Positions 25,991 to 36,300 of a stretch of 64,000 nt of DNA are shown piece by piece. Location of the stretch: assembly GCF_040543805.1 (NCBI RefSeq), contig NZ_JBEUMS010000006.1, positions 280,104 through 344,103 on the forward strand, in the 5' to 3' direction. Position 1 is the first letter of the stretch; each line of letters starts with the position of its first letter. This DNA is from Arcicella rosea. GTDB lineage: Bacteria > Bacteroidota > Bacteroidia > Cytophagales > Spirosomataceae. Position numbers and translations under genes: made by a program. The notes under the pieces were generated by a model that was not told the DNA's origin, ran no database searches, and was given only the letters and a program-made list of their open reading frames with translations.

Positions 25991-27148
25991 ATGCCAGCTT
26001 ATTCACTTCAATCATTGATTTTATACTTTCTGAAATTAGGTACAACCGGCTTTGGTGGACCAGTTGCTTTGGTGGGTTATATGCAGAGAGATTTAGTAGA
26101 AGATAAAAAATGGATTAGTGAAGAGGAATTTAAAACAGGATTAGCTTTGGCACAACTTGCTCCAGGACCACTGGCAGCACAGTTAGGCATTTACTTAGGT
26201 TTTGTACATTACGGCATTATAGGAGCAAGTTTGTGTGGATTAGCTTTCGTTTTACCTTCTTTTATTATGGTAGTTTTGCTTGGCATTGCCTATCGTTTGT
26301 ATGGAGGTTTATCGTGGATGCAAGCTGTTTTTTATGGCGTTGGAGCTTCTGTAATTGGAATTATTGTATTGAGTGCCTATAAATTAACCATTAAATCTAT
26401 CGGCAAAATTTCATACAGTTCTTTTCGTGTGCATTGGCTGTTGTGGTTATTTTATATTATTGGAGTCGCTGTAACGGCTATTACCCAAAAAGAAGAAGTT
26501 TTACTTTTTATTGCAGCGGGCTTGGTATATATGTTGGTAAAAGCTCCGCCAGCTTGGTTAAAAAACAATCCTTCCCCAAAATCCTTACTGGTTTTAGGCT
26601 TTATTGCTGATACTTCTGAATCAAGTACTTTAACGAAATTGGCATTATTTTTTGCCAAAGCAGGTACTTTTGTTTTCGGTAGTGGTTTGGCTATTGTCCC
26701 TTTTCTTCATAGTGGTGTGGTATCGGAGTATCATTGGTTAGATGAGAAACAATTTGTAGATTCTGTGGCAGTAGCCATGATTACCCCCGGTCCTGTCGTG
26801 ATTACCGTAAGTTTTATCGGATATTTAGTAGATGGTTTCTCAGGGGCTTCAGTTGCGGCAATAGCTACTTTTTTACCTTGCTATCTACTTACTGTTTTGC
26901 CCGCTCCTTATTTCAAACACTTCTCTAATAATCCATCTATCAAAGCTTTCGTACAAGGTATTACTGCGGCAGTGGTTGGAGCTTTGTTGGGAGCTGTAAT
27001 CGTTATTGCTACTCAGAGTATCACAGATATAAGTACTTCAATTATTGCATTAACTACAGTTTTAGCATTAATTTATATCAAAAAATTACAAGAACCTTAC
27101 ATCATTGCTATTGCGGCTTTGATTGGGCTTATTTTAAAATCTATCTAA
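25991..27148 (+). CDS. chrA: Chromate efflux transporter
   Basis: A 385-residue long-chain CHR protein with two homologous halves. The first half has FLKLGTTGFGGPVALVGYMQ and GLALAQLAPGPLAAQLGIYL. The second has FFAKAGTFVFGSGLAIVPFL and VAVAMITPGPVVITVSFIGY. Each repeat carries the family's GFGGP/FGSG and APGP/TPGP signatures. These proteins export chromate, and perhaps sulfate-like oxyanions, across the inner membrane. It forms a unit with the ChrB-AraC gene upstream. Confidence 0.92.
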   Translation: MPAYSLQSLILYFLKLGTTGFGGPVALVGYMQRDLVEDKKWISEEEFKTGLALAQLAPGPLAAQLGIYLGFVHYGIIGASLCGLAFVLPSFIMVVLLGIAYRLYGGLSWMQAVFYGVGASVIGIIVLSAYKLTIKSIGKISYSSFRVHWLLWLFYIIGVAVTAITQKEEVLLFIAAGLVYMLVKAPPAWLKNNPSPKSLLVLGFIADTSESSTLTKLALFFAKAGTFVFGSGLAIVPFLHSGVVSEYHWLDEKQFVDSVAVAMITPGPVVITVSFIGYLVDGFSGASVAAIATFLPCYLLTVLPAPYFKHFSNNPSIKAFVQGITAAVVGALLGAVIVIATQSITDISTSIIALTTVLALIYIKKLQEPYIIAIAALIGLILKSI

Positions 27149-27232
27149 ATGAACAGAAAACAATTTCTTCAAAATAGTTTGATTGAGCAAGTAAGCTCCT
27201 TCAAACTCTCTTTTTACCGCTTCTTTGAATGA
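27149..27232 (+). pseudogene. Possible 27-codon gene remnant after chrA
   Basis: An ATG directly abutting the chrA stop opens a 27-residue frame starting MNRKQFLQNSL. That start resembles the leader of many Bacteroidota exported proteins (Met-x-Arg-Lys/Arg-x-Phe-Leu), but the frame ends before any hydrophobic core. It could be the stump of a deleted third gene of the chromate operon, or chance. Confidence 0.25.
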
Positions 27233-27344
27233 AAGCGGTTTAGATAAATTGACAGATGTCAATAGTAGTTTTATTCAACAATGCCCAATTCCAAGATTTG
27301 TTTTGAGTCCTTAATCTAAAATAAACATACAAATTATTCCCAGA

Positions 27345-27860
27345 ATGAAAACAAAAATTACCTTACTTATCTTATTGTTTTTTTTAACTAAAAATGCTTT
27401 CGCCCAACAAACTTCAGTCGAAAACTCATACCCAAAAGTAGCGGGCTATATGGGAATTTTGCATCCGCTAAATACTTGGTCTGCTGATGGTACGAGTACA
27501 GGAAACTTTGGGGCGATTTACACAATTGGTTTCCCGACAGGTATCAATATTCTGAAAAGTGATAAAATTGGCTTTAGCTTTGAATTTGTGCCAACGATTC
27601 GCTCTGAAAATGGCGTAAGTAAAATGAACAATTTTCTATTTCATCCGGGAGTAATGTTTCGTTTTAAACATGGACTTACTTTGGTGACACGAGCGGCTTT
27701 TGAGACAAGTGGAAGATATGGCTTTACGCCAGTACTTAATAAAGTAGTGAAGAAAAATAAACACTCTAATTATTTCATAGCAATACCTTTTCCTGTTCGT
27801 TTTGGAAACGACAGACCAACTACTTATACATTGGGCTTTCAGTTTGGAGTAGGCTTTTAA
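27345..27860 (+). CDS. Small outer-membrane beta-barrel-like protein
   Basis: A 171-residue protein with a clear signal peptide (ITLLILLFFLTKNAFAQQ, cleavage near 21). The mature part is a series of amphipathic strands (IYTIGFPTGINIL; IGFSFEFVPTIR; GVMFRFKHGLTLV) ending TLGFQFGVGF, with a C-terminal Phe as in outer-membrane barrels. There are about eight strands. No specific family was recognised. It lies 200 bases after chrA with its own terminator-like hairpin downstream. Confidence 0.65.
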   Translation: MKTKITLLILLFFLTKNAFAQQTSVENSYPKVAGYMGILHPLNTWSADGTSTGNFGAIYTIGFPTGINILKSDKIGFSFEFVPTIRSENGVSKMNNFLFHPGVMFRFKHGLTLVTRAAFETSGRYGFTPVLNKVVKKNKHSNYFIAIPFPVRFGNDRPTTYTLGFQFGVGF

Positions 27861-27952
27861 ATTAAGAGTGATGAATTGTAAGGGGTGAATTATGAAGTCT
27901 AAATGCCAGTAATTAAATTACTTCGTTTATTTTACTGGTGCTTTTTATTGAT

Positions 27953-27989
27953 ATTTGTGAGCAAAAAGAATTCCTTTTTGCTCACAAAT
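27953..27989. terminator. Bidirectional terminator between the barrel gene and the DUF4202 gene
   Basis: A perfect 16-bp stem: ATTTGTGAGCAAAAAG (27953-27968) with CTTTTTGCTCACAAAT (27974-27989), loop AATTC. A weaker stem CCAGTAA/TTACTGG with a short T run lies just upstream (27906-27938). Confidence 0.8.
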
Positions 27990-27991
27990 TA

Positions 27992-28579
27992 TTAAGCCAA
28001 TAATTTCAATGCTTCTTGAATATATGACAATCCTTTTTCAGAATATGTTAATGATAATGCAAACTGATGTCCATGTGCATCCATTTTCAACAAAGATTTT
28101 TTCAGAATATTGATTACTTTTTCAGCATCATGTTTTGTATGAAATTCTTCATACTGAAATTGTAAAAAAACAAGACACAAAGCATTTTCCATTGTTTGTA
28201 CTTCGGGGTCAGTTTTGATTCTCTGTTTAAGGACAATCCTCTCAACTTTAGCAATTTCATCTAAGTCAAAACCAACATCAAGTAATATTTCTTTCGCTTT
28301 TAAGGCATGAAAAAGCCCCAAATCTTTACGCCAAGTTAAATACCCAACTCTTCCATCTGGATAACTTTCTCTAGCTATTTCCCAACGTCCAATATGCTGG
28401 CATCTCGAAGCAAGTAATAAAGCTTGGCTTGCTTCTGGTTCTAATTTGAGTACCCAATTGTACAATTGAATCGCCAAAAAATATTCTTGAGGATAGCTTT
28501 TTTCCTCCCACTCAAAAACATGTTTATCGGTTTTGTTATATTCATCAAATTTTTGAAAAGCATTTGCTAGTTTTTCCAT
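27992..28579 (-). CDS. DUF4202-family protein
   Basis: A 195-residue cytosolic protein matching DUF4202 throughout: LANAFQKFDEYNKTDKHVFE, ASRCQHIGRWEIARESYP, GRVGYLTWRKDLGLFHALKA and the C-terminal GHQFALSLTYSEKGLSYIQ. Conserved His and Arg/Asp residues suggest an HD-like metal-binding fold, but the function is not known. It is monocistronic. The 351-bp gap upstream is AT-rich with no other feature that I can support. Confidence 0.85.
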   Translation of the reverse strand: MEKLANAFQKFDEYNKTDKHVFEWEEKSYPQEYFLAIQLYNWVLKLEPEASQALLLASRCQHIGRWEIARESYPDGRVGYLTWRKDLGLFHALKAKEILLDVGFDLDEIAKVERIVLKQRIKTDPEVQTMENALCLVFLQFQYEEFHTKHDAEKVINILKKSLLKMDAHGHQFALSLTYSEKGLSYIQEALKLLA

Positions 28580-28930
28580 TATCTTAAAATTGGTTAAGTA
28601 ATTATCCAGATTTTTGGGTTATTAAAGTAAATCTCACAAATAAAAATTTACTAAACAATAAGGCTTTATCCTGATATTTTTAAAATTTCTGTGTAGGTAT
28701 TCACATATTTGCCATAACACACTGGTAAAAAATGGGTTATCCAATAATTTACAAATATTAATAATTAATAAAATAGCATCTAATACTTATTTTCAGTAAC
28801 TTAAGTGACGAAAATTCAACATAAATAAAACAATGCGTATAACAATGTAACTTTTTTTCATTAGTTTGCATTAAGATTGATTTGGAACACCACGCCAGTC
28901 AAGTCTTATTAAAACTGCTTTCAATTCGAT

Positions 28931-31510
28931 ATGAATAATTTCACTCCGCCAAATGAATTTATTACAATTCAAATTGAAGCCCTACAGGAAAACGATTTTG
29001 ATCTCGTTCTTGATGTCGCTTCAAACATATTTGACTCTTCAGTCATTTGCCTCTCTTTTTTAGGGGTAAAAAGGCAATGGTATAGGTCGGATGATGATAC
29101 TTCTTTCAATTTCGATTTCAATCTAAGTAGCTACTTAGTCCAATATCAATTCAGCAATTCTGATGATATTTTCAATATCAAGCATCCTCGAGAAGCCTTT
29201 TTTATAGAAAACGGTATAGCGTCTATCATTAGTAAAACATTGTATTTATCTAATGGCGCAATATTAGGGCATATTTCTTTACTCAACTCTTCGATTACTG
29301 AGCTTTCAGCCAAAGAACAAAAAATATTAAGAACGCTTTCCCAAAAAGCAATTGCATTAATAGAACAAAACCAGCTTAATTTAGAGGAACTCGTTTTTGA
29401 AAAAAACCAGTTAAAAGTATTACTAAGTACTACCAATGATTATATCTGGTGTATAGACAAAAATCTTAACCTAATTTCTGCCAACAAAACCTACATTGAT
29501 ACCATCAAAAAACATACTGGAAAAATACTAAAAGGTGGAAATTCATTTCTATTAAAAGATTATTATACAGATGAATTAATCGAGTTTTTTAAAGAACAAA
29601 GCCATAAGGCTTTGTTAGGAAATGCTTTTTCAGTAGATACTTATATTCCTGCCACTAAATGGTATAATGAGCAATGGATGGAAATATCATTCCAGCCAAT
29701 TTATGAGAATGGACAAGTAGAAAAATTAGTTATTAATGCCAGAAATATTACTAAAAGGAAAAAAGACAAAGAGAAAATAAACAAAAGTAAAGAACAATAC
29801 GAGTTACTTTTCCTTTCTAATCCACAACCCATGTGGATTTACGATATTGAAACCCTTGCCTTTTTAGAAATCAATAATGCAGCCATCAAACATTATGGTT
29901 ATTCAAGAGAAGAGTTTTTACAAATGACACTTTTGGATATTAGACCAAAGGAAGATGCTTATAAATACCTCGACCATTCGAATCCAAACGATGAACTAGA
30001 GGCAAATCAGTACGAATGGAGGCATATCAAAAAAAATGGAGAAACAATTTTTGTACTGATAACCACACATGGTATAATTCATCATGGAAAAAGAGCTCGC
30101 CACGTACTCATTAATGATATAACAGAACAAAAACTTTATCTTCAACTTCTTGAAAATGAAAGAACCAATACGGCGGCACTCATCAATAGTACTGATGATT
30201 TGGTTTGGAGTATCGATGAAAACCAATGTTTAGTTACAGCCAACGATGCTTATTTAAACCTGATTGAACATTTTGGTGGCACTAGAATCAAACAAGGAGA
30301 TTGTATCAATAATATCAAAGGATTTGATGATGAAGTAAATCTATACTGGAAATCACTTAATGAAAGAGTTTTATCAGGCGAAACCTTTACCCATGAATTG
30401 TATTCGCAAAATGTAGATTCTATCTGGGGTTCTTGGAGTGAAATCAGATTTAATCCCATCAAAGACGGCGATAAAATCAGAGGAGCAGCGATGTTTGCCA
30501 GAAATATCTCTAATCGCAAAGAAATTGAACTAGCACTTGAAACCAATCAAAGAATTTTACTAGAGACTAGCGAAGTAGCAAGAGTTGGTGGTTGGGAAAT
30601 AGATTTAGTCAATCAAACGGTTTCATGGTCAAAAATCACTAAAGAAATTCATGAACTTCCACTAGATTACGATGTAAAAATAGATGAGATACTTCATTTT
30701 TATCGAGAAGGTGAAAACCGAGAAAGAATTAGAAAATTAATTGATACAGTAGTTGCTGAAGCGAAAGATTTTGATTTTGAAACCCCAATTATCACAGCAA
30801 AAGGCAATGAAAAATGGATTAGAGTAAAAGGTGGAGTAGCAACAATTGAAGGCAAATCGGTTAGGATTCATGGAATGATTCAGGATTTAGAAGATATTAA
30901 AAAGTTTGAAGTACTTCTAAAAGAAACAAGTGAAATTGGACGTGTAGGTGGTTGGCAGTATGATATTCCTACTAAAAAAGTTACGTGGGGCTCTATCACA
31001 AAAAAAATTCATGAAGTACCAATCGACTATGAACCTACGTTTGAAAGTAGCATGAGTTCCTATAAAGAAGGTGAAAGCAGAAATGCCATCATTGAAGCGG
31101 TGAACAATGCAATACATTCAGGAACACCATACGATTTAGAAGTACAAATCGTTACTGCTAAAGGAAAAGAAAGATGGGTAAGAGCTAAAGGAAGAGTAGA
31201 ACTAGCCCAAGGAAAACCGATCAGATTGTATGGAATGATTCAGGATATTAACGACCAAAAGAAACATCTTGGAGAAATAGAAGCACAAAATAAACAACTC
31301 AGAGAAATTGCATGGATGCAGTCGCACGTTGTGAGGGCGCCAGTGGCACGTATCATGGGAATTATCAATTTATTAAACGATTTTGATAGTGTTGAACTAA
31401 GTAAGGAAGAACTTCTGCAAAATATTCTTGATTCTGCTTATGAACTTGATGGAATTATTCGAAAAATCAACAACACGATTAAAACAGATCACAACAATAT
31501 TTTAATATGA
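28931..31510 (+). CDS. GAF-like/multi-PAS protein with phosphoacceptor domain but no ATPase
   Basis: An 859-residue soluble protein. An N-terminal GAF-like region (1-155) is followed by five PAS domains at about 165-290, 295-415, 420-540, 545-660 and 665-785. The last two are close duplicates (both have VGGW, SWSKITKEIHE/TWGSITKKIHE and a shared G-x-IQD end). Residues 785-855 form a HisKA-like helical hairpin, IAWMQSHVVRAPVARIMG with His799, but the chain stops there: no N, G1 or G2 ATP-binding boxes exist. The stop overlaps the next gene, a CheY-like regulator, as ATGA. It probably needs a kinase in trans or acts as a phosphotransfer or scaffold protein. Confidence 0.85.
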   Translation: MNNFTPPNEFITIQIEALQENDFDLVLDVASNIFDSSVICLSFLGVKRQWYRSDDDTSFNFDFNLSSYLVQYQFSNSDDIFNIKHPREAFFIENGIASIISKTLYLSNGAILGHISLLNSSITELSAKEQKILRTLSQKAIALIEQNQLNLEELVFEKNQLKVLLSTTNDYIWCIDKNLNLISANKTYIDTIKKHTGKILKGGNSFLLKDYYTDELIEFFKEQSHKALLGNAFSVDTYIPATKWYNEQWMEISFQPIYENGQVEKLVINARNITKRKKDKEKINKSKEQYELLFLSNPQPMWIYDIETLAFLEINNAAIKHYGYSREEFLQMTLLDIRPKEDAYKYLDHSNPNDELEANQYEWRHIKKNGETIFVLITTHGIIHHGKRARHVLINDITEQKLYLQLLENERTNTAALINSTDDLVWSIDENQCLVTANDAYLNLIEHFGGTRIKQGDCINNIKGFDDEVNLYWKSLNERVLSGETFTHELYSQNVDSIWGSWSEIRFNPIKDGDKIRGAAMFARNISNRKEIELALETNQRILLETSEVARVGGWEIDLVNQTVSWSKITKEIHELPLDYDVKIDEILHFYREGENRERIRKLIDTVVAEAKDFDFETPIITAKGNEKWIRVKGGVATIEGKSVRIHGMIQDLEDIKKFEVLLKETSEIGRVGGWQYDIPTKKVTWGSITKKIHEVPIDYEPTFESSMSSYKEGESRNAIIEAVNNAIHSGTPYDLEVQIVTAKGKERWVRAKGRVELAQGKPIRLYGMIQDINDQKKHLGEIEAQNKQLREIAWMQSHVVRAPVARIMGIINLLNDFDSVELSKEELLQNILDSAYELDGIIRKINNTIKTDHNNILI

Positions 31511-31908
31511 AACTCAATTTATTAATAGTAGATGACGACAAAATGGTGCAAACGTTGCACTCGATTATAGCAAAAAAAAGTGGACTTACAGATTCTCCAA
31601 TAAATTTTGCCGATGGACAACAAGCATTTGATTATATTATTAAAAACAATGGAGATGATGCCTATTTAATATTGCTCGACATCAATATGCCTGTAATGAA
31701 TGGATGGGAATTGTTAGAAGCCTTGAAAAAACAAGCCCTGAAAAATCAAATTTTTGTGGTAATGGTAAGTTCTTCAATTGACCAACACGACCTCGACAAA
31801 GCAAGTACTTACGAACAAGTAATTTCTTATGTATCAAAGCCTTTGACTAAAGATATTCTGGAAGGATTAAAAGCCCAACAACAAGTAAAACCCTTTTTTG
31901 AGCATTAA
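31507..31908 (+). CDS. CheY/Rcp1-like single-domain response regulator
   Basis: A 133-residue receiver domain and nothing else. It has the acidic pair VDDDK (8-12), the phosphoacceptor Asp in LILLDINMPVMNGW, the Ser/Thr in VMVSSS and the conserved Lys in YVSKPL. Its start codon overlaps the stop of the multi-PAS protein (ATGA), so the two are translated together and are almost certainly partners. It has no output domain, so it acts by protein contact or within a phosphorelay. Confidence 0.92.
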   Translation: MKLNLLIVDDDKMVQTLHSIIAKKSGLTDSPINFADGQQAFDYIIKNNGDDAYLILLDINMPVMNGWELLEALKKQALKNQIFVVMVSSSIDQHDLDKASTYEQVISYVSKPLTKDILEGLKAQQQVKPFFEH

Positions 31909-32390
31909 AATTAGACTTCCAAGTCACAAAATGGAATTAATGAAAGTTTAATCTTTTATTAATTCCATTTTTTTTGAAATTTATTTTAAGTATTTATACT
32001 TATTTTAATTTTATTTTTTAGGACTAAAAATGTATTTATAAGCTTAAAAAAGGCTGTTATTTCTTATTTGTAGCTTGAAATTTAATACTACTTTTATATA
32101 AAAACATTGATTTCATCATTCCAAGGGCATTTTTACAGCCAAACACTTTATAAAAGTTCAAAAATATTTTTTGTTTTATCAATTTTCTCCATCCTACTAT
32201 TTCAAGTAGCAATTAGCTATACTTCTTCTCACCTAAAAGATAATTTCACAAAATAGCCTATATTTTCTATCATATTTCATTAAAAAAAACTGTAAATAGC
32301 TAAAAACCAGTTAAAAACTTCAGCTTTCATCCTTCAAATCCATCATTTGGCAATCAAAATTTTTGGTTGCAACTTTCGTTATCTAAATAC

Positions 32391-32451
32391 AATAAGTGTT
32401 TTTACTCACACTTATTACAAGGCTCAGTAAGATTTCATTTCCAATACTGAG
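32391..32451 (+). other. Structured leader upstream of the small secreted protein
   Basis: Two perfect stems: AATAAGTG (32391-32398) with CACTTATT (32409-32416), and CTCAGTA (32423-32429) with TACTGAG (32445-32451). They lie within the 601-bp gap (31909-32509), 60-120 bases before the ATG. The rest of the gap is very AT-rich with no other recognisable feature. Confidence 0.45.
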
Positions 32452-32509
32452 ACTTTCTGGAAAAGTAAATTCTGAAACAAAACATACAAAACTTAAACAT
32501 TACATTGTC

Positions 32510-32872
32510 ATGAAATCTAAATTTTTTTGGGCGGGCTTGTTACTGGTAGCAAGTTATGGTTCGTTCGCTCAGGAGGTTCCTTCAGGTGACCCTGGGTATA
32601 GCACAAGCAATTACAAACATCCTAATAAAGCAGCAGCGGCAGCTAAAAAAAATAAAAAAGGTTTTCCAATCAGTGAAAATGTCGCAATAAATAGGAATTA
32701 CAAACAGGCAGGTACTCAAACAACCGAAAAGGGCTTGAGTATTATTAGAAACCAGCCAAAAGAAGAGTACTTAACTTGGCAAAACCCTAAAATGCCTTTT
32801 ACTAAAAAAGTAGTAAAAGACGCTGAGTTGGCGAACGATACCATCAGAAAGAACGATACAACTATCGACTAA
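32510..32872 (+). CDS. Small secreted basic protein of unknown function
   Basis: The ATG at 32510 (MKSKFFWAGLLLVASYGSFA) gives 120 residues with a good signal peptide cleaved after SFA-Q. The longer in-frame reading from 32396 would bury the signal peptide and is rejected. The mature part is lysine-rich and of low complexity (KAAAAAKKNKKGFP, then TIRKNDTT at the end) with no domain recognised. A strong terminator follows, so it is its own transcription unit. Confidence 0.65.
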   Translation: MKSKFFWAGLLLVASYGSFAQEVPSGDPGYSTSNYKHPNKAAAAAKKNKKGFPISENVAINRNYKQAGTQTTEKGLSIIRNQPKEEYLTWQNPKMPFTKKVVKDAELANDTIRKNDTTID

Positions 32873-32893
32873 TTTTCTGATTCCTTATCAAGC

Positions 32894-32942
32894 AACCTCC
32901 TTGTGAACGTTTTCAACAGACAATCATAAGGAGGTTTTTTAT
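32894..32942 (+). terminator. Terminator after the small secreted protein
   Basis: The stem AACCTCCTT (32894-32902) pairs with AAGGAGGTT (32928-32936), followed by a T run. The remainder of the gap to 33384 is AT-rich with no supported feature. Confidence 0.8.
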
Positions 32943-33384
32943 TTGACACAAAACAAAAATTGAACTATTTCGATTCAAATTAATACTTATCTAATATTAA
33001 TGACCGTAAACTAAAAAATGAATTAACATTTGGGTTCGGCATACTAAATTACATGAGTAAATAGTTCTACACCACTCTATTTATACCTCAATAAACTTCT
33101 CTCATTACTTTATCTTATAAATTCAGATTAATTTAAGTTGTAACTCTTCCTTCAATCTCCCAAAAATCCTAAGTCTTATTTCAAAAAAAAAATAATTCTC
33201 TTTCATCCTTCACTTTTAGGCTTCTATCAAAAACACAGTAAAATATTGCCGAGCTTTTTATTTTTTATCTCTTTGTTAACAAACTTTTATGTAAGTTGTA
33301 ATATCAATCAATCACGCTTTATATAATCCTTATATTTAAGAGTCCTTTTATTGATTCAATGGCATTAAAATAATCTGAATAAAA

Positions 33385-36300
33385 GTGAAGAGCACATCAA
33401 ACAAAAATCAAACTATTGAAAAAAGCATTGATAATTCACCTGTAGCAATGTTTCAGTTGGTATTGTCTACTGATGGAAAAATATCATTCCCTTATGTTAG
33501 TAGGGATATTGAACACATATTTTTCGAGGCAGATAAAGCTACTTTTCAAAGCACTCCGTCTATCTACTTTGCATCTATATTCGAAGAAGATTATCAAAGT
33601 TTTTTCACCACTCTTGAAAATTCTCAAAAAGAGCAATCTAATTGGTTTTATGAATTCAGAATCAAACAGGACGAACATGATTTTCGTTGGATACGAGTAT
33701 TGGCAAATCCAGAAGTAAATGTTGATGGCTCAATTATTTGGCATGGCTATTTCAAGGATATTTCTATTCGTAGAGCAACAGATGAGAGTTATAAAATGAT
33801 AGAAAAACGCTTTAGCTCTATTATTGAAAACTTCACTGAAGGCTTTGCATTAGTGGATGTTGAAGGTACAATTTTAGAGATTAGTCCATCTGGTAAAAAA
33901 ATATTGGGTTTCTACAACGACGAAAATACAAGTACAATTAAGAATAAATTAAATATCCATCCTGAAGATATTGCAACATTGGCTAATCTTTTCTTAGCTG
34001 TAATCGCTAATCCGACTCAAACGGAAAAGATGGAATTTAGAATTATTATGCCCGATGGTACTGAAAAATGGCTTGAAACTACTATTCACAACTTACTTGA
34101 AAATCAAGCTATAAAAACAGTTTTACTGAATTTTAGAGATATTAATGAACAAGTTTTGGCAAGAAAACAAAAAGAATTTGATGCCAAAAATTTAAAATCG
34201 TTGATTGATAATACCTCTGATATTGTATGGAGTGTAGATACGTCTTGTCGTTTAATTTCCTTTAATACTGCTTACGAAAAATTAGTTTTCGAGTACATCC
34301 AAGAAAATATTTTTCCGGGAAAAAATATCCTTGAAACGCTGACATTTAGCCCATCTCATTTAGCGCTATTTACTTCTTATTATAAAAGAGCATTTGAAGG
34401 AGAAACCTTTACTGTGCAATACAATATTTCTTATTTAAAAGATTTATGGAGAGAGGTTTCATTTTATCCAATTAAACTTGATGGTAAAGTAATAGGAACT
34501 GCCTGTTATGGCAAAGATATAACCGAAAGGAAACTTTACGAAGTTGCTTTACAAAAAACGAATGAACAATTATTGGCTGCACAAAATATAGCAAAGTTAG
34601 GCTATTGGGAAGTCGATTTGGTAGGAGAAAATCATTTCTGGTCGGATGAAATGTATCATATTTTTGAAATTGATTTTGCACAAAGTCCACTCAATTTAAC
34701 TGATGCCTTTAACTATGTTCATGAAGATGATAGAGAAAAATTACTTGAACAGCATCAATTAATGATGACAGAAAACAAGTATTTAAATCTTGATTTTCGT
34801 TTAAAAATGCCTAATGGACAAATAAAATACTTGGTTATGAATGCCAAGCTCAACAAAGACGAAAATGGAAAAAATATTCAAATAAGAATTACTTCACAAG
34901 ATATTACAGAAAAGAAAAAGGCAGAAAATGATGTTATCCAACGAGAAAATCGTTTGAAAGCTCTTATTGAAAAAAGTACTGAAGGTATCGCAATTGTAAA
35001 TGCCAACAAAGAAATCATAGATATTAGCCCTGTCGGAAAAAAAATATTTGGGATCAACAGTATTGAAGAGTACGATAGGAATTCTGTTCATCCAGATGAT
35101 TTAAAAGAGCTAGGTATCGTTTTTGAACAAGTTTATAAACAACCCGATTATTCCCCGACTGCAAGTTTTAGGTACATAAAACCAAATGGTGAAGTATTAT
35201 GGATTGAAACCCACTTTAATAATCAGTTAGCAGAACCCTCTATTGAAGGTATTATCATGAATTTCATGGATATTACCAAAATAAAAATAGCCGAACAATT
35301 ACTTAAAAGTGAACAGTATTTGTTGAGGACAATCATCGACAATTTGCCTCTAAATGTTTATGTAAAAGATTTAGCATCAAGAAAAACCTTAATCAATAAA
35401 GCTGAGCTTGAGTATTTAGGATTCAAAGACGAAAAAGAAGGGCTTGGCAAGAATGATTATGAAACATTCACCGCAGAGTATGCTAAAATATTTATTGAAG
35501 AAGATCAAACCGTTTTCAAAACAGGAAAAGCAATTATCAACAAAGAAACGTTGATTGAAGACCCAACAAAAAAACGGGTATGGTATTTATTATCTAAAAT
35601 ACCACTTGTTAATGAACAAGGTGAAATTGATAGATTAATTGGAATTAGTATTGATATTACTGAACAAAAACTTGCACAAGAACAACTCAGTGCAAGTGAA
35701 TTAATGTTTAAAAATCTCGCTAAAAACGTACCGGGAGTGGTATATCAATTATGCGTTGAAGCTGATGGGACGACACATTTTCCGTATTTGAGTGCTAAAA
35801 TTCAAGAAATATTTGGAATTGACTTTGATAGCAAGGAAAAAGATTTAGCCAAACATATTTATTCAGAAGATAAAATTACTTTTTTAAATTCTATTTATGT
35901 AGCAATGATTAGTAAAAGCAATTGGAGCTATGAAGGAAGAATACAAGCTGATAATGGTGAAATAAAATGGTTTCAAGGGATGTCTAGCCCGACAATTATG
36001 GGTGATAGAATAATTTTCAATGGAATTCTGATAGATATTTCCGAAAGAAAAAATGCAGAAGAATCTAAAAAACAGCTTCGCCAGCTAGAACTTTCATTGG
36101 AAAAGGAAAGAGAGATAAACTTGTTGAAATCTAGGTTTATTTCTTTTGCTTCGCATGAATTCAGAACTCCACTGGCTACGATTGTCACCAGTATTGACAT
36201 TCTAGGAATTTACACCAATATGTTATCGGATGCTGAAGTCAAAGATAAATTAAAACATCATCTCAACAGAGTTACTTCACAAGCAAATAGGTTAACCGAA

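Noticed and set aside
31909..32509. Small RNA or riboswitch in the 601-bp gap
   Set aside because: Only two simple stems close to the next gene are visible; no known riboswitch core was recognised. They are listed as a structured leader only.
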